64,000 bases of DNA from CBDFKQ01 sp965248855 (GCA_965248855.1 CBDFKQ010000013.1:1-64000), one strand, 5' to 3'; positions 26,166-35,386 are shown, counted from the first letter of the stretch. The notes: a model not told the origin generated them from the sequence alone. A program made the numbers and translations.

Positions 26166-26738
26166 ATGACCATTCAACCCATCCTTCAAAACCTTTCCAA
26201 ACACATTATCCTTACTGAAGAAGAAGAGGGTCACTTCATCAGCCTCTTACAACCGAAAACTTTCAAAAAAAAACAATTTTTACTGCGGGAAAATGAAATT
26301 TCAAAAAACGCAGCCTTTGTGGTCAAAGGTTGCCTTCGGTCGTACATTATTGATCAAAACGGCTTTGAATACATCCTTCAATTCGCGCCGGCTGATTGGT
26401 GGGTAACTGATATGTATAGCTTTGTAACCCTCGAAAAGGGACATTTAAATATTGATGCCATAGAAGATTCGGAAGTTTTACTACTCTCCAGGGCCGATCA
26501 ACTCCGACTTTTTGACGACATTCCTAAATTTGAAAGATTTTTTAGGGTCATCACCGAAAATGCCTTGGTTAGCAGCAGGCAAAGGCTGCTCGAAACGCTG
26601 AGCCTTAGTGCCAAAGATCGTTATGTTAATTTTTGCAAGGCCTATCCGGGTCTTATACATTCACTCCCGCAAAAACAAATTGCTTCTTATATTGGTGTAA
26701 CACCAGAATTTTTAAGTAAAATGAAAACCTCTTTTTGA
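26166..26738 (+). CDS. Crp/Fnr-family transcriptional regulator
   Basis: A 190-residue protein with a cyclic-nucleotide-binding-like beta-roll (about 15-120; KKKQFLLRENEISKNAAFVVKGCLRSYIID) and a short C-terminal winged helix (SLPQKQIASYIGVTPEFLSKMKT). This size is typical of the Bacteroidota Crp-like group that lacks conserved cAMP contacts, so the ligand is unknown. It is 142 bp upstream of the pirin gene on the same strand and may control it. Its G+C content is like that of the restriction operon, suggesting joint arrival. Confidence 0.88.
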   Translation: MTIQPILQNLSKHIILTEEEEGHFISLLQPKTFKKKQFLLRENEISKNAAFVVKGCLRSYIIDQNGFEYILQFAPADWWVTDMYSFVTLEKGHLNIDAIEDSEVLLLSRADQLRLFDDIPKFERFFRVITENALVSSRQRLLETLSLSAKDRYVNFCKAYPGLIHSLPQKQIASYIGVTPEFLSKMKTSF

Positions 26739-26879
26739 ATTTTTTTTTAATTATTTTAGATAAAATCCACATTCTTAATCTACATTATTGTTTTCAGGTA
26801 CCTGCTGAGTGCATATTTGTATATATTTTTTAAGAATTACAAAAAACAGCTTCGAAACTCAAATTAAATCATAAAAGCC

Positions 26880-27593
26880 ATGAAGACAGTTTTGCATACA
26901 GCATCTACCCGTGGCCATGCCAATCATGGGTGGTTAGATAGCTATCATACATTTAGTTTTGCCAATTATTACAATCCTGAAAGGATTAATTTCGGTGCCC
27001 TCAGGGTATTGAACGACGATAAAGTAGATGGTGGCATGGGCTTTGGCACCCATCCTCACGACAATATGGAAATCGTTTCGATCCCTTTGGAAGGGGATTT
27101 GGAACACAAGGACAGTATGGGAAATGTGGCGACTATTAAAAATGGCGACTTGCAGATATTGAGTGCGGGCACGGGCATTTCACATAGCGAATATAATAAA
27201 AATACGGCTTTGCCGGTTAAGTTTTTGCAAATATGGATCATTCCAAACAAAAGAAACGTAAAGCCAAGATACGATCAGGTAACGTTAAATTTAGCTGACC
27301 GGCACAATCATTTACAGCAAGTGCTGTCGCCAAACCCTGAAGATGAAGGTGTTTGGATAGAACAAGATGCCTGGTTTAACATGGGCAAATTCGATCAGGG
27401 ATTTTCTCAAGAGTATACTATCAATAAAAAGGGCAACGGTGTATACGCATTTATCCTGGAAGGCGATGTGACCATTGAAGGCCAAAAATTGGGCAAAAGG
27501 GATGGTTTAGGTATTTGGGACACTGAGAAAATCAACATACATGCTGAAACTGATTCGGAGTTTCTATTAATAGAAGTACCTATGAATGTATAA
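26880..27593 (+). CDS. Pirin-family (YhhW-like) cupin protein
   Basis: A 237-residue bicupin. The N-terminal cupin holds the metal-binding set in GFGTHPHDNMEIVSIPLEGDLEHKDSMGN (His, His, His, Glu) and the family motif FSFANYYNPERINFGALRVLNDD. The C-terminal cupin (about 150-237) is degenerate. The bacterial YhhW-like members can have quercetinase activity, but the real substrate is usually unknown. It follows a Crp-like regulator, and a terminator at 27611-27644 closes the unit. Confidence 0.9.
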   Translation: MKTVLHTASTRGHANHGWLDSYHTFSFANYYNPERINFGALRVLNDDKVDGGMGFGTHPHDNMEIVSIPLEGDLEHKDSMGNVATIKNGDLQILSAGTGISHSEYNKNTALPVKFLQIWIIPNKRNVKPRYDQVTLNLADRHNHLQQVLSPNPEDEGVWIEQDAWFNMGKFDQGFSQEYTINKKGNGVYAFILEGDVTIEGQKLGKRDGLGIWDTEKINIHAETDSEFLLIEVPMNV

Positions 27594-27610
27594 GCTTTAA
27601 AATGGTAAAT

Positions 27611-27644
27611 AAGGGAAATAATATCCATTGGTGTTATTTCCCTT
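27611..27644 (+). terminator. Intrinsic terminator after the pirin gene
   Basis: AAGGGAAATAA pairs exactly with TTATTTCCCTT across a 12-nt loop, 17 bp after the stop codon of the pirin gene. Confidence 0.65.
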
Positions 27645-27676
27645 TAATAAGGGGATGATATTTTTAATAAAAAAGT

Positions 27677-28018
27677 ATGTCGAAAATTAAAATATTGGTA
27701 ATCTGCAAAAACGAGAGCATTCTGGAAGTGCTAATCCGATTAATCAACAACAACGAAAGCTGGGAAGCTAACGGGGCCATTGAGGATGAAGCTGCCATTA
27801 ATTTATTTATTCATAATCCATTCAACCTTGTATTGCTTGGAAGCGGAATTTCAAAAGAATCGGAAGAAAATTTAATCAATTCCTTTAAAAACTATCATCC
27901 GGATATCAAAATAATTCAGCACCTTGGCGGCGGAAGCGGTTTACTTTCCAATGAAATAACTGCCGCGTTGGAGAATAACAAAAACGGTAACTTTAACATA
28001 CTCGATAACAATTTATAA
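27677..28018 (+). CDS. Pseudo-receiver domain protein
   Basis: A 113-residue single-domain protein with a response-regulator-like pattern: IKILVICKNESILEVLIRLI (beta1-alpha1) and FNLVLLGSGI, where a receiver would have its phosphorylated Asp after the third strand. Here that position is Gly or Ser, and the acidic pair after strand 1 is also missing, so it cannot be phosphorylated in the usual way. It may be a degenerate regulator. It lies 10 bp before the OsmC gene and is cotranscribed with it. Confidence 0.6.
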   Translation: MSKIKILVICKNESILEVLIRLINNNESWEANGAIEDEAAINLFIHNPFNLVLLGSGISKESEENLINSFKNYHPDIKIIQHLGGGSGLLSNEITAALENNKNGNFNILDNNL

Positions 28019-28028
28019 TAATTTAAAT

Positions 28029-28421
28029 ATGGTGGAGGTATTGGGGCATATTGCTACAGATAAATACAAAACGGAATTAACTAATGGAAGAACTAATATA
28101 ACCGGTGATGAACCGATTAGCAATGGAGGTACCGATTTGGGATTTTCACCTTCAGAACTTTTGTCAGCTGCATTGGCAACTTGTACTTGTGTTACCCTGC
28201 GAATGTATGCCGACAAAAAACAATGGGAATTGACTGACGTAAATACAACTGTTTATTTTGAAAGGGATAAAGAAAAAAACATTACCAACATTAAACGGGA
28301 AATTAAACTTTCCGGTAATCTAACTGAAGAACAAAAGCAAAAATTATTAATGATAGCAAACCATTGTTTTATTCATAAAACGCTTACTAATCCGATTCAA
28401 ATCAATTCTTCGCTTATTTAG
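28029..28421 (+). CDS. OsmC/Ohr-family peroxiredoxin-like protein
   Basis: A 130-residue OsmC-family protein. The N-terminal strand region has NGRTNITGDEPISNGGTDLGFSPSELLSAALATCTCVTLRMYA, in which the first redox Cys sits in the ATCTC segment. A second Cys is present in IANHCFIHKTL near the C-terminus, as the family requires for reducing organic hydroperoxides. It is encoded 10 bp after the pseudo-receiver gene. No terminator is obvious behind it. Confidence 0.88.
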   Translation: MVEVLGHIATDKYKTELTNGRTNITGDEPISNGGTDLGFSPSELLSAALATCTCVTLRMYADKKQWELTDVNTTVYFERDKEKNITNIKREIKLSGNLTEEQKQKLLMIANHCFIHKTLTNPIQINSSLI

Positions 28422-28687
28422 AAAAAATCTATTTCATGGTAATAAATAATTTTAAGATTGCTTTTATAAATTATTTAGAACTATTCCCTAAGCGCAAACT
28501 CGATAAGCCTTAAAATAACTACTTTCCCTTTGTACCGGAGTTATATTACGCAATAATATACCTATATAAATTTGCATAAAAAAATATTTTTATTAGACAT
28601 TTACAAAAAACAATCAGTTTATCGTTTAAGTTTGTACTTAATACCTTATTGGCTCTTAACACTAACAAAAAATAACCATTTTATACC
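28422..28687. promoter_or_regulatory. Promoter region of citrate synthase
   Basis: A 266-bp gene-free stretch. TAAGTTTG at 28627-28634 matches the -7 consensus TAnnTTTG, 54 bp before the gltA ATG. A well-placed -33 TTTG is not obvious. Nothing else was recognised in this interval. Confidence 0.4.
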
Positions 28688-29977
28688 ATGTCTAATTTTG
28701 CAGAATTAATAATAGACGGAAAGAGTTACCAACTCCCTATTATTGAAGGAACTGAAAACGAAAAAGCAATTGATATCAGTAAATTACGCGATTTAACCGG
28801 CTGTATAACTATTGATCCCGGCTATAAAAACACCGGTGCTACTAAAAGCGGAATAACATTTCTTGATGGTGAATTAGGAATATTAAGGTATAGAGGTTAT
28901 TCAATTGAAGAATTATCTGCAAAATCATCATTTTTAGAAGTAGCATATTTACTCATTTATGGAGAGTTGCCAACAACTCAAGTCTTCGATTCATTTAAAA
29001 AGGAAATCACAAAACATACTCTTGTTAATGAAGATGTGAGAAAAATTCTTGATGGTTTTCCTGTAAATGCTCATCCAATGGGAGTATTATCGTCTTTGGT
29101 TTGTTCATTAGCAGCTTTTTATCCTGAAACATTAAATGATAGCAAGCACGACGAATTATTAAATATTTCCATTTACCGCTTACTGGCAAAAATGCCAACT
29201 CTTGCGGCATGGGCATATAAAAACTCTCAGGGTCATCCGGTTAATTATCCAAAAAACAGTTTAGATTATTGTTCAAACTTTATGCAAATGATGTTTGCTC
29301 TGCCTGTTGAAGATTATCAGGCTAACCCTGTAATTGTAGATGCATTAAATAAATTATTAATTTTACATGCAGATCATGAACAAAATTGTTCAACATCTAC
29401 TGTTCGATTAGTAGGTTCATCCAAAGCAACTATATATTCCTCCGTTTCTGCCGGAATCAATGCATTGTGGGGTCCTTTACATGGTGGGGCGAATCAAGAA
29501 GTAATAGAAATGCTTGAAGAAATTAAAAATGATGGTGGAAATACAAAGAAATTCATTGATAAGGCAAAAGATAAAAACAGTGGTTTTAGATTAATGGGAT
29601 TTGGACACAGAGTTTATAAAAACTTTGACCCTCGAGCAAAAATTATAAAAAAAGCTGCAGACGATGTACTAAAAGCATTAGGTGTAAATGATCCTGTTTT
29701 AAATATTGCTCTTGAACTGGAAGAAGCTGCCTTAAATGATCCGTATTTCGTTGAACGAAAACTTTATCCTAACGTAGATTTTTATTCAGGAATAATTTAT
29801 AGAGCATTAGGCATCCCTGTAAATATGTTTACAGTAATGTTTGCTATTGGTCGTTTACCCGGTTGGATTGGTCAGTGGAAAGAAATGCGTCAGAATAACG
29901 AACCAATAGGCAGGCCGCGCCAAATATATACCGGTTCTACCGGTAGAGATTATATTTCAATGGAAAACAGAAAATAA
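28688..29977 (+). CDS. gltA: Citrate synthase
   Basis: A 429-residue type II (hexameric-size) citrate synthase that condenses acetyl-CoA and oxaloacetate at the entry of the TCA cycle. Seen are GITFLDGELGILRYRGYSIEEL, LHADHEQNCSTSTVRL and GPLHGGANQEVIEML with the catalytic histidines, FGHRVYKNFDPRA, and the active-site Asp in NVDFYSGIIYRALGIP. The length is normal. It is preceded by a -7 promoter box and followed by a terminator, so it is probably monocistronic. From here on the base composition is again the low-G+C type of the host. Confidence 0.96.
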   Translation: MSNFAELIIDGKSYQLPIIEGTENEKAIDISKLRDLTGCITIDPGYKNTGATKSGITFLDGELGILRYRGYSIEELSAKSSFLEVAYLLIYGELPTTQVFDSFKKEITKHTLVNEDVRKILDGFPVNAHPMGVLSSLVCSLAAFYPETLNDSKHDELLNISIYRLLAKMPTLAAWAYKNSQGHPVNYPKNSLDYCSNFMQMMFALPVEDYQANPVIVDALNKLLILHADHEQNCSTSTVRLVGSSKATIYSSVSAGINALWGPLHGGANQEVIEMLEEIKNDGGNTKKFIDKAKDKNSGFRLMGFGHRVYKNFDPRAKIIKKAADDVLKALGVNDPVLNIALELEEAALNDPYFVERKLYPNVDFYSGIIYRALGIPVNMFTVMFAIGRLPGWIGQWKEMRQNNEPIGRPRQIYTGSTGRDYISMENRK

Positions 29978-30001
29978 AAAATTTAAATTAATGTATAAAC
30001 T

Positions 30002-30030
30002 GACTTACGATCAAAACGTAAGTCTTTTTT
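30002..30030 (+). terminator. Intrinsic terminator after gltA
   Basis: GACTTACG (30002-30009) pairs with CGTAAGTC (30017-30024) and is followed by six T residues, 25 bp after the gltA stop. Confidence 0.75.
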
Positions 30031-30047
30031 GTTTATAAACTAAAAAT

Positions 30048-30942
30048 ATGAGCGATCAGATAAATGTAAAGTTCCTTAAGCCTGAAAATTTCAAAGAATA
30101 CAAGCTTATCGATTCAGGAAACTTTGAAAAATTAGAACAATTTGGAAAATATATTCTTTCACGCCCGGAACCGCAAGCTATCTGGGATAAATATTTAAGT
30201 GATAAAGAATGGGAAGAAATGGCATCAGCTTCATTCAAAAAAGAATCCAACAATCCTGAAAAGGGAAAATGGGAAATAAAAAATAAAACACCGGAAAAAT
30301 GGTCTATGAATTACATGCTTGGTGATAAAACATTAACATTCAAAATAGCATTATCATCTTTTAAACATGTAGGTTTATTCCCGGAACAAGCTTCCAACTG
30401 GGATTATATTTATGATAATATTAAAAAATTTAATTTATCAAAAGCGAAAGTATTAAATCTTTTTGCATATACAGGAATTGCATCATTAGCTGCAAACTGT
30501 GCCGGTGCAGAAGTTACCCACGTTGATTCTATTAAACAAGTTATATCGTGGGCAAGAGATAATATGGAACAGAGCCATTTAGATAATATAAGATGGATTG
30601 TGGATGATGCAATGAAATTTGTAAAAAGAGAAGTTAAAAGAGGAAATAAATATAATGGGATAATATTAGATCCTCCCGCTTATGGCCGTGGACCTGAAGG
30701 TGAAAAATGGATTATTGAAGATCATTTGAATGAATTATTAAAACTTATGTTCTCAATACTAGATTGACGAAAAAAATCACTTTTTTATCATTAACCTATA
30801 TTCGTTAAGTTTTTCGCCTTTAATAGCGGAAAACATGGTTAAAAATCATTTTGAACAATTTAGCAAATCCACAGAATTTGGTGAATTGTATCTTAAATGA
30901 TAATTATGATAAGAAACTTACCCTTAGGTGTACTTTTTATAG
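30048..30942 (+). pseudogene. Class I SAM-dependent methyltransferase (RlmI-like), frameshifted at the 3' end
   Basis: The first 239 codons encode a methyltransferase with PEQASNWDYI, the SAM motif VLNLFAYTGIASLAA and the catalytic-type ILDPPAYGRGP. The frame then hits TGA at 30765-30767. Skipping one base (T30765) restores the expected continuation DDEKNHFFIINLYSLSFS, then PLIAENMV and EFGELYLK up to a TGA at 30898. Two further shifts would be needed to reach the family C-terminus NLPLGVLF at about 30919-30938. Three lesions in under 200 bp point to a decaying gene, though the core domain is intact. Relatives methylate RNA. Confidence 0.75.
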
Positions 30943-31470
30943 ATTTAGTAATTAGAACATATTTAAACAGTAAACCTGTACTTTTATTACGAACTTTGTA
31001 TTTAAAAGTACATTTCAGAAATAAAATTTGGTAAGAAATAAACGTAGATCCTTTAATATTATTACATTATTAAGTCTTAAAATTTATCATGAAATTAAAA
31101 AGTTAATATACTATAATTCAGTCATTTAATACCTTTTTAATAAAGCTTCACTTAAAATAGTTTGATTTCCTTCTTCCCTCCCACCTAGATTTCAATTAAA
31201 AATTTAACTTTTTAAGATCTCACATGTTTGAATTTCTTATTACGATAATATGATTTCAATACCATAAATAGATAAAATACATTAGCGAACCGAATACATA
31301 CATCAAATTTTAATCTTTCTTTATTAAATACAACCGTTGTGCCTTTGGACTAGTACTAAACTTAACTCGTACCATTATTTGATTTTACATTCAAAAAAAT
31401 ATTTTTAGTATCATTATTAAAACCTTATTAAATTGGTGCAAAAAATGAATAGTGACTAATATACTTATTT
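30943..31470. other. Gene-free interval of about 530 bp
   Basis: This A/T-rich stretch between the decayed methyltransferase and the TPR lipoprotein has stops in all frames. I see no tRNA, hairpin with U-tract, or repeat. It may contain more debris of the methyltransferase side and the promoter of the lipoprotein gene. Confidence 0.4.
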
Positions 31471-32505
31471 ATGAAAATACGAGCAATTGCATTAATTTAT
31501 ATTTATATACTATTCACAACTTCTTCTTGCAACAAGGGTAGATCAGAAGCAGAAACCTTTCTTTTAAAAGGTGATATAGAATTTAAAAAGGGGGAATATG
31601 TACTAGCGGAGCGTTATTACAAAGAGTCGATTAAAAAATATTCGAAAAATGAAATTGCATATAGTAATATTGGATTGATAAAACTAAATTTAGAAAAATA
31701 TACAGAAGCAATTTCAAACTTTAATGAAGCGATTAAAATAAATTCGGAATTTGCTGCTGCCTATTTAAATAGAGCTAAAGTTGAAATTGAATTAGGTAAA
31801 TTTATAGAAGCTAAAAACGATTTAGAAAAAATTAAAAAAAAATATATTGACTCATCAAAGTATCATTTTCTACAAGGTTTAATAAGCACTCAGTCTAACG
31901 CTTATGATAAGGCTGTAGCAGAATTTTCTCAAGCAATAACTCTACAACAAAATTATATAGAAGCTTATATTAATAGAGGAACATTGTTGTATAATCTAAA
32001 AAAATACGAAAATGCAAAATCTGATTTTAAAAAGGCTTTACAATTGGATTCTACTCAATCTATTGCTTATAATAATTTGGGACTGGTACTAATTGAAGAG
32101 AAAAATTATAACGATGCTTTAATAATGATTGATAAAGCTTTAAAATTAAAAACTACCGATTCTTATTTCTACAATAATAAAGCTATGTGTGAAATAATGC
32201 TTGGTAAATATATCGATGCAAGGAGTAATATAAATATATCCCTTGAAAAAGATAATAAGAACCCTTGGCTGTATAGAAACCTTGGGATATTAAATATAAA
32301 ACTTAATCAAACAAGGGAAGCTATTGATAATTTAAATAAATCTTTTAAATTATCGAACTCTACCCCTATTCCACATTTGCACTTTTACTTGGGTCAGGCT
32401 TATTTATTAAATAAAGAACTAGAAAAAGCATGTAAAGAGTTTTCAATTTCAGCACAATTGCAAGAAGAAGATGCAAAACAATTTTACATAAAAAATTGTA
32501 AATAA
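31471..32505 (+). CDS. TPR-repeat lipoprotein
   Basis: A 344-residue protein with a lipoprotein signal (ending FTTSSC, Cys20) followed by eight or nine tetratricopeptide repeats, for example YVLAERYYKESIKKY, YTEAISNFNEAIKI, YENAKSDFKKALQLD and YNDALIMIDKALKL. The whole mature protein is repeat, so it is a protein-protein interaction scaffold anchored in a membrane facing the periplasm or surface. The partner is unknown and the neighbours do not suggest one. It stands alone between gene-free stretches. Confidence 0.85.
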   Translation: MKIRAIALIYIYILFTTSSCNKGRSEAETFLLKGDIEFKKGEYVLAERYYKESIKKYSKNEIAYSNIGLIKLNLEKYTEAISNFNEAIKINSEFAAAYLNRAKVEIELGKFIEAKNDLEKIKKKYIDSSKYHFLQGLISTQSNAYDKAVAEFSQAITLQQNYIEAYINRGTLLYNLKKYENAKSDFKKALQLDSTQSIAYNNLGLVLIEEKNYNDALIMIDKALKLKTTDSYFYNNKAMCEIMLGKYIDARSNINISLEKDNKNPWLYRNLGILNIKLNQTREAIDNLNKSFKLSNSTPIPHLHFYLGQAYLLNKELEKACKEFSISAQLQEEDAKQFYIKNCK

Positions 32506-32617
32506 TTAAATTCTAGTTAACATAATTATTTATATTGATTTCAAATAAATTTCTTCGACTGAAATCCAAAACGAATATTGTAAGCGTATATCTCCGTATA
32601 CTCTTAAACAAAAAATT

Positions 32618-33196
32618 ATGAAAACAAAGTTAATATTGCTTAGTACTGTGTGTGGTTTATTTACATTTACATTTACTATATCTATTTCTTTTTCCCAAAC
32701 AATAAATAAAACGGTAATGGTCGGATCGGAAGAAATGTTTCCTCAAAAAGATATTATCGATAATGCTGTACATTCAAAAGCACATACAACTTTGGTTGCT
32801 GCAGTTAAAGCAGCAGGTTTAGTAGAAACACTTAAAGGCAAAGGACCATTTACAGTTTTCGCTCCTACTAATGACGCATTTGAAAATTTACCCGAAGGCA
32901 CTATTGATAATCTTATAAAACCCGAAAACAAAGCAACCCTTACAAAAGTATTAACTTACCATGTGTTATCGGGAAAGTATGATTTTGAAACAATAAGTAA
33001 ATAAATTAAAACAGGCGGTGGAAAAGCTTCATTAAAAACTGTTAGTGGCGGAACACTCATAGCAATGATGAATGGAAACCACAATATCGTTTTAAAAGAT
33101 GAAAATGGAGGAATCGCTAACATAAGTACATATGATGTATACCAATCCAATGGTGTAATTCATGTTCTTGATGCAGTTGTTTTACCAAAAATGTAA
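32618..33196 (+). pseudogene. Fasciclin-domain secreted protein interrupted by an in-frame stop
   Basis: The frame starts with a signal peptide and a fasciclin (FAS1) domain: SKAHTTLVAAVKAAGLVETL, GPFTVFAPTNDAFENLP and LTYHVLSGKYD. A TAA at 33002-33004 then stops it after 128 residues. Reading through the stop in the same frame gives the missing half, KTGGGKASLKTVSGG...IAMMNGNHNIVL...SNGVIHVLDAVVLPKM, ending at TAA 33194-33196, so 192 sense codons are otherwise intact. A single nonsense change therefore inactivated a normal-length fasciclin gene. Such genes often stand near ECF sigma/anti-sigma pairs, as here. Confidence 0.88.
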
Positions 33197-33210
33197 AAAT
33201 AAAAATTGAA

Positions 33211-33258
33211 TATGCCAAAAAAAGAGATCTTTAAAAAAAGATCTCTTTTTTTGGCATA
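33211..33258. terminator. Bidirectional terminator, 21-bp perfect stem
   Basis: The arm at 33211-33231 is an exact reverse complement of 33238-33258, with a 6-nt loop. The stem contains AGATCTC next to A and T tracts, so it can terminate transcription on both strands. Confidence 0.85.
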
Positions 33259-33378
33259 TTTTTTGAAGATTATGCAATTGTTAATAATTAATTATTTATA
33301 TTTACTTTTGGTAACATTAACTTAACATTAGTTTTATGCTTAAACAAAAAGGTTGACTCCTTTATAAAAATTAAAAAA

Positions 33379-33711
33379 ATGAACACTACAAAAAAAATCA
33401 CATTAATGAACGGCGATTGGAATATTCTAATTAAAAATGCTTGGAAAAATACAAATGATTCTGATGCCAAGTATCGTCGTAAAAAGTTTGTTCGAATAGT
33501 TAAAAGAACCATGGCAGGACCTGTTTTCGGTTTTTGGCTTTCTTTTATAAGTATCCAATTTCTTGGACTAAACTGGATGTTAAGTGTAGTTTTAGGATTG
33601 GCAATAACTATTGCAGGATTATTTCAACGTTTTAGGTATGTTAAATATTCGTACTTAATACTTGTTGTTTTACTTTATGTATTCCTGATCGAACAAATGA
33701 TTGCACATTAA
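33379..33711 (+). CDS. Small membrane protein of unknown function
   Basis: A 110-residue protein with a basic N-terminal half (YRRKKFVRIVKRT) and two or three hydrophobic helices (PVFGFWLSFISIQFLG, WMLSVVLGLAITIAGLF and YSYLILVVLLYVFLI). No family is recognised. It is 154 bp upstream of the ECF sigma gene on the same strand, and a joint role in the stress response is possible but unsupported by motifs. Confidence 0.55.
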   Translation: MNTTKKITLMNGDWNILIKNAWKNTNDSDAKYRRKKFVRIVKRTMAGPVFGFWLSFISIQFLGLNWMLSVVLGLAITIAGLFQRFRYVKYSYLILVVLLYVFLIEQMIAH

Positions 33712-33864
33712 TTATTGTAAGTGTATAAATAATCGAATTTATTTTTAGTTTATATATGGTTGCTAAATATAGGCAACCTTTTTTTATATTTATTATATTA
33801 GGATAAGATTTTATTTATCAAACTAAATTAATAGTTTTGTTTTAACCATATAATATTTATTCTT

Positions 33865-34416
33865 TTGAGTAGGAAAATTAAAATACCTGAAGAAGATCTC
33901 ATCACTTTACTTAAGCAAAATGATGAGAAGGGTTTTACCATTTTATACGACAATTACTCTGCCGCATTATATGGTGTAATACTAAAGATTGTTCGATCAG
34001 AAGAGATAGCAGCGGATGTAATGCAGGAATCTTTTGTTAAAATATGGAAAAATATTTCCCTCTATGAAAAAAGCAAAGGCGCTCTTTTTACCTGGATATT
34101 AAATATTGCACGAAACAGCGCAATTGACAAGATAAGATCTCAGGATTATAAACAAAATAATTCAATCCAATCCGTTGAAAATAACGTACATATAATTGAA
34201 AATCAAACAAGTACTCAAACAGATTTTCACACGGATTTTATTGGAATGGATAAAGTAATTAACCGGCTAAGACCTGAATATCAACTTTTAATTGATTTAA
34301 TATATTTAAAAGGATATACTCAGGCAGAAGTTTCAGAAGAATTTAATATTCCTTTAGGAACTGTTAAAACACGTATTAAAGCCGCTATCAATCAATTACG
34401 TGAATTAGTTCTGTAA
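33865..34416 (+). CDS. ECF sigma factor (RskA-partner type)
   Basis: A 183-residue sigma-70 family protein of the extracytoplasmic-function type. Region 2 (about 24-90) has FTILYDNYSAALYGVILKI, MQESFVKIWKN and FTWILNIARNSAIDKIR. Region 4 (about 125-183) has LIDLIYLKGYTQAEVSEEFNIPLGTVKTRIKAAI. The frame opens with TTG at 33865-33867; there is no suitable ATG before region 2, so TTG is taken as start. The anti-sigma gene follows after 28 bp. It probably directs transcription of envelope-related genes, and the fasciclin gene is a plausible target. Confidence 0.9.
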   Translation: MSRKIKIPEEDLITLLKQNDEKGFTILYDNYSAALYGVILKIVRSEEIAADVMQESFVKIWKNISLYEKSKGALFTWILNIARNSAIDKIRSQDYKQNNSIQSVENNVHIIENQTSTQTDFHTDFIGMDKVINRLRPEYQLLIDLIYLKGYTQAEVSEEFNIPLGTVKTRIKAAINQLRELVL

Positions 34417-34444
34417 ATATTAAACAAAAAATTTTTTCACTACT

Positions 34445-35254
34445 TTGGAAATAAAAGAAATTTTAAACTCAGGAATTCTCGAAAGTTACGTACTGGGAGT
34501 TGCTACACCTGAGGAGGAAAGACAAGTTGAACAATATAGATTGCTTTATCCTGAAGTAGATAAGGAAATAAATGAAATTTCTTTATCTATTGATGATTAT
34601 GCATTAAAATTTGAGCATGAACCGCCATCAGATTTGAGGGAAAAAGTATTAAAAAATATGTCGGAATTATCCAAAGAAAATGTTAAGCCTTTCATTTCTT
34701 CAACAAAAATAACTGAAACTAAAAACTCTTTTTGGTCACAAAATTTTGCTGTTGCAGCTTCTTATATTTTATTAATTGCCAGCATTGCAACGAATATTTA
34801 TTTCTATTCTAAGTGGCAAAAAACACAAGGACAATTGGCTGATCTTAATTCAAAAAATGAAGAACTTGCTTTCAATTATAAAACGACTCAGAAAGAATTT
34901 CAAAATTTAGTTTTTGATGTGAATATTCTTCAAAATCCGGAAACGAAGACGGTGATGTTGGAAGGCTTGAAAGTAGCCCCAAAATCCTGGGTCAAGCTAT
35001 ATTGGAATAAAAATAAAAAAATGGTTCTTTTGGCATCTCAAGATTTACCTGAGGCTCCAAATGGAAAACAATATCAGCTTTGGGCTATAATTAATGGAAA
35101 ACCTGTTGATGCAGGAATGCTTGAATTAAAAAGTGGAATGCAAAAATTAAAAGAAATAGATAATGCAGAGGCATTTGCTATAACATTAGAGAAAAAAGGC
35201 GGTGAAGTACAACCTAATGGAGAAATGTATGTGATGGGTAAGGTAAGCGTATAA
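34445..35254 (+). CDS. RskA-like anti-sigma factor
   Basis: A 269-residue membrane protein. The N-terminal region (1-80) is the cytoplasmic sigma-binding part (SYVLGVATPEEERQVEQY), a single membrane helix lies at about 101-118 (NFAVAASYILLIASIATNIYFY), a coiled coil follows, and the C-terminal domain (about 150-269) is of the anti-sigma-K type (SWVKLYWNKNKKMVLLASQDLP and QYQLWAIINGKPVDAGML). The start appears to be TTG at 34445-34447, as in the preceding sigma gene. It holds the sigma factor at the membrane until a signal. A strong terminator follows. Confidence 0.9.
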   Translation: MEIKEILNSGILESYVLGVATPEEERQVEQYRLLYPEVDKEINEISLSIDDYALKFEHEPPSDLREKVLKNMSELSKENVKPFISSTKITETKNSFWSQNFAVAASYILLIASIATNIYFYSKWQKTQGQLADLNSKNEELAFNYKTTQKEFQNLVFDVNILQNPETKTVMLEGLKVAPKSWVKLYWNKNKKMVLLASQDLPEAPNGKQYQLWAIINGKPVDAGMLELKSGMQKLKEIDNAEAFAITLEKKGGEVQPNGEMYVMGKVSV

Positions 35255-35264
35255 ATATTATTTA

Positions 35265-35318
35265 ATAAAAATGAAAAAGCGTATCAATTAAAAAACTGAT
35301 ACGCTTTTTCATTTTTAT
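35265..35318. terminator. Terminator after the anti-sigma gene
   Basis: A 22-bp perfect stem (35265-35286 with 35297-35318) contains AAAAAGCGTATCA and its complement, with T and A tracts that allow function on both strands. Confidence 0.85.
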
Positions 35319-35334
35319 ACCTCAAATAATTATC

Positions 35335-35342
35335 TACTTTTG
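35335..35342 (+). promoter_or_regulatory. -7 promoter box of the pyrophosphatase gene
   Basis: TACTTTTG fits TAnnTTTG and lies 44 bp before the ppa ATG, just past the upstream terminator. A -33 TTTG is not exact at the usual distance. Confidence 0.45.
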
Positions 35343-35386
35343 TGCCATTAAAAAAAACTAACAATTAAATTATAATATTAATTAAA

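Noticed and set aside
30943..31470. Possible tRNA or structured RNA in the gene-free interval
   Set aside because: No T-loop motif, CCA end or cloverleaf-like pairing was found by reading both strands.
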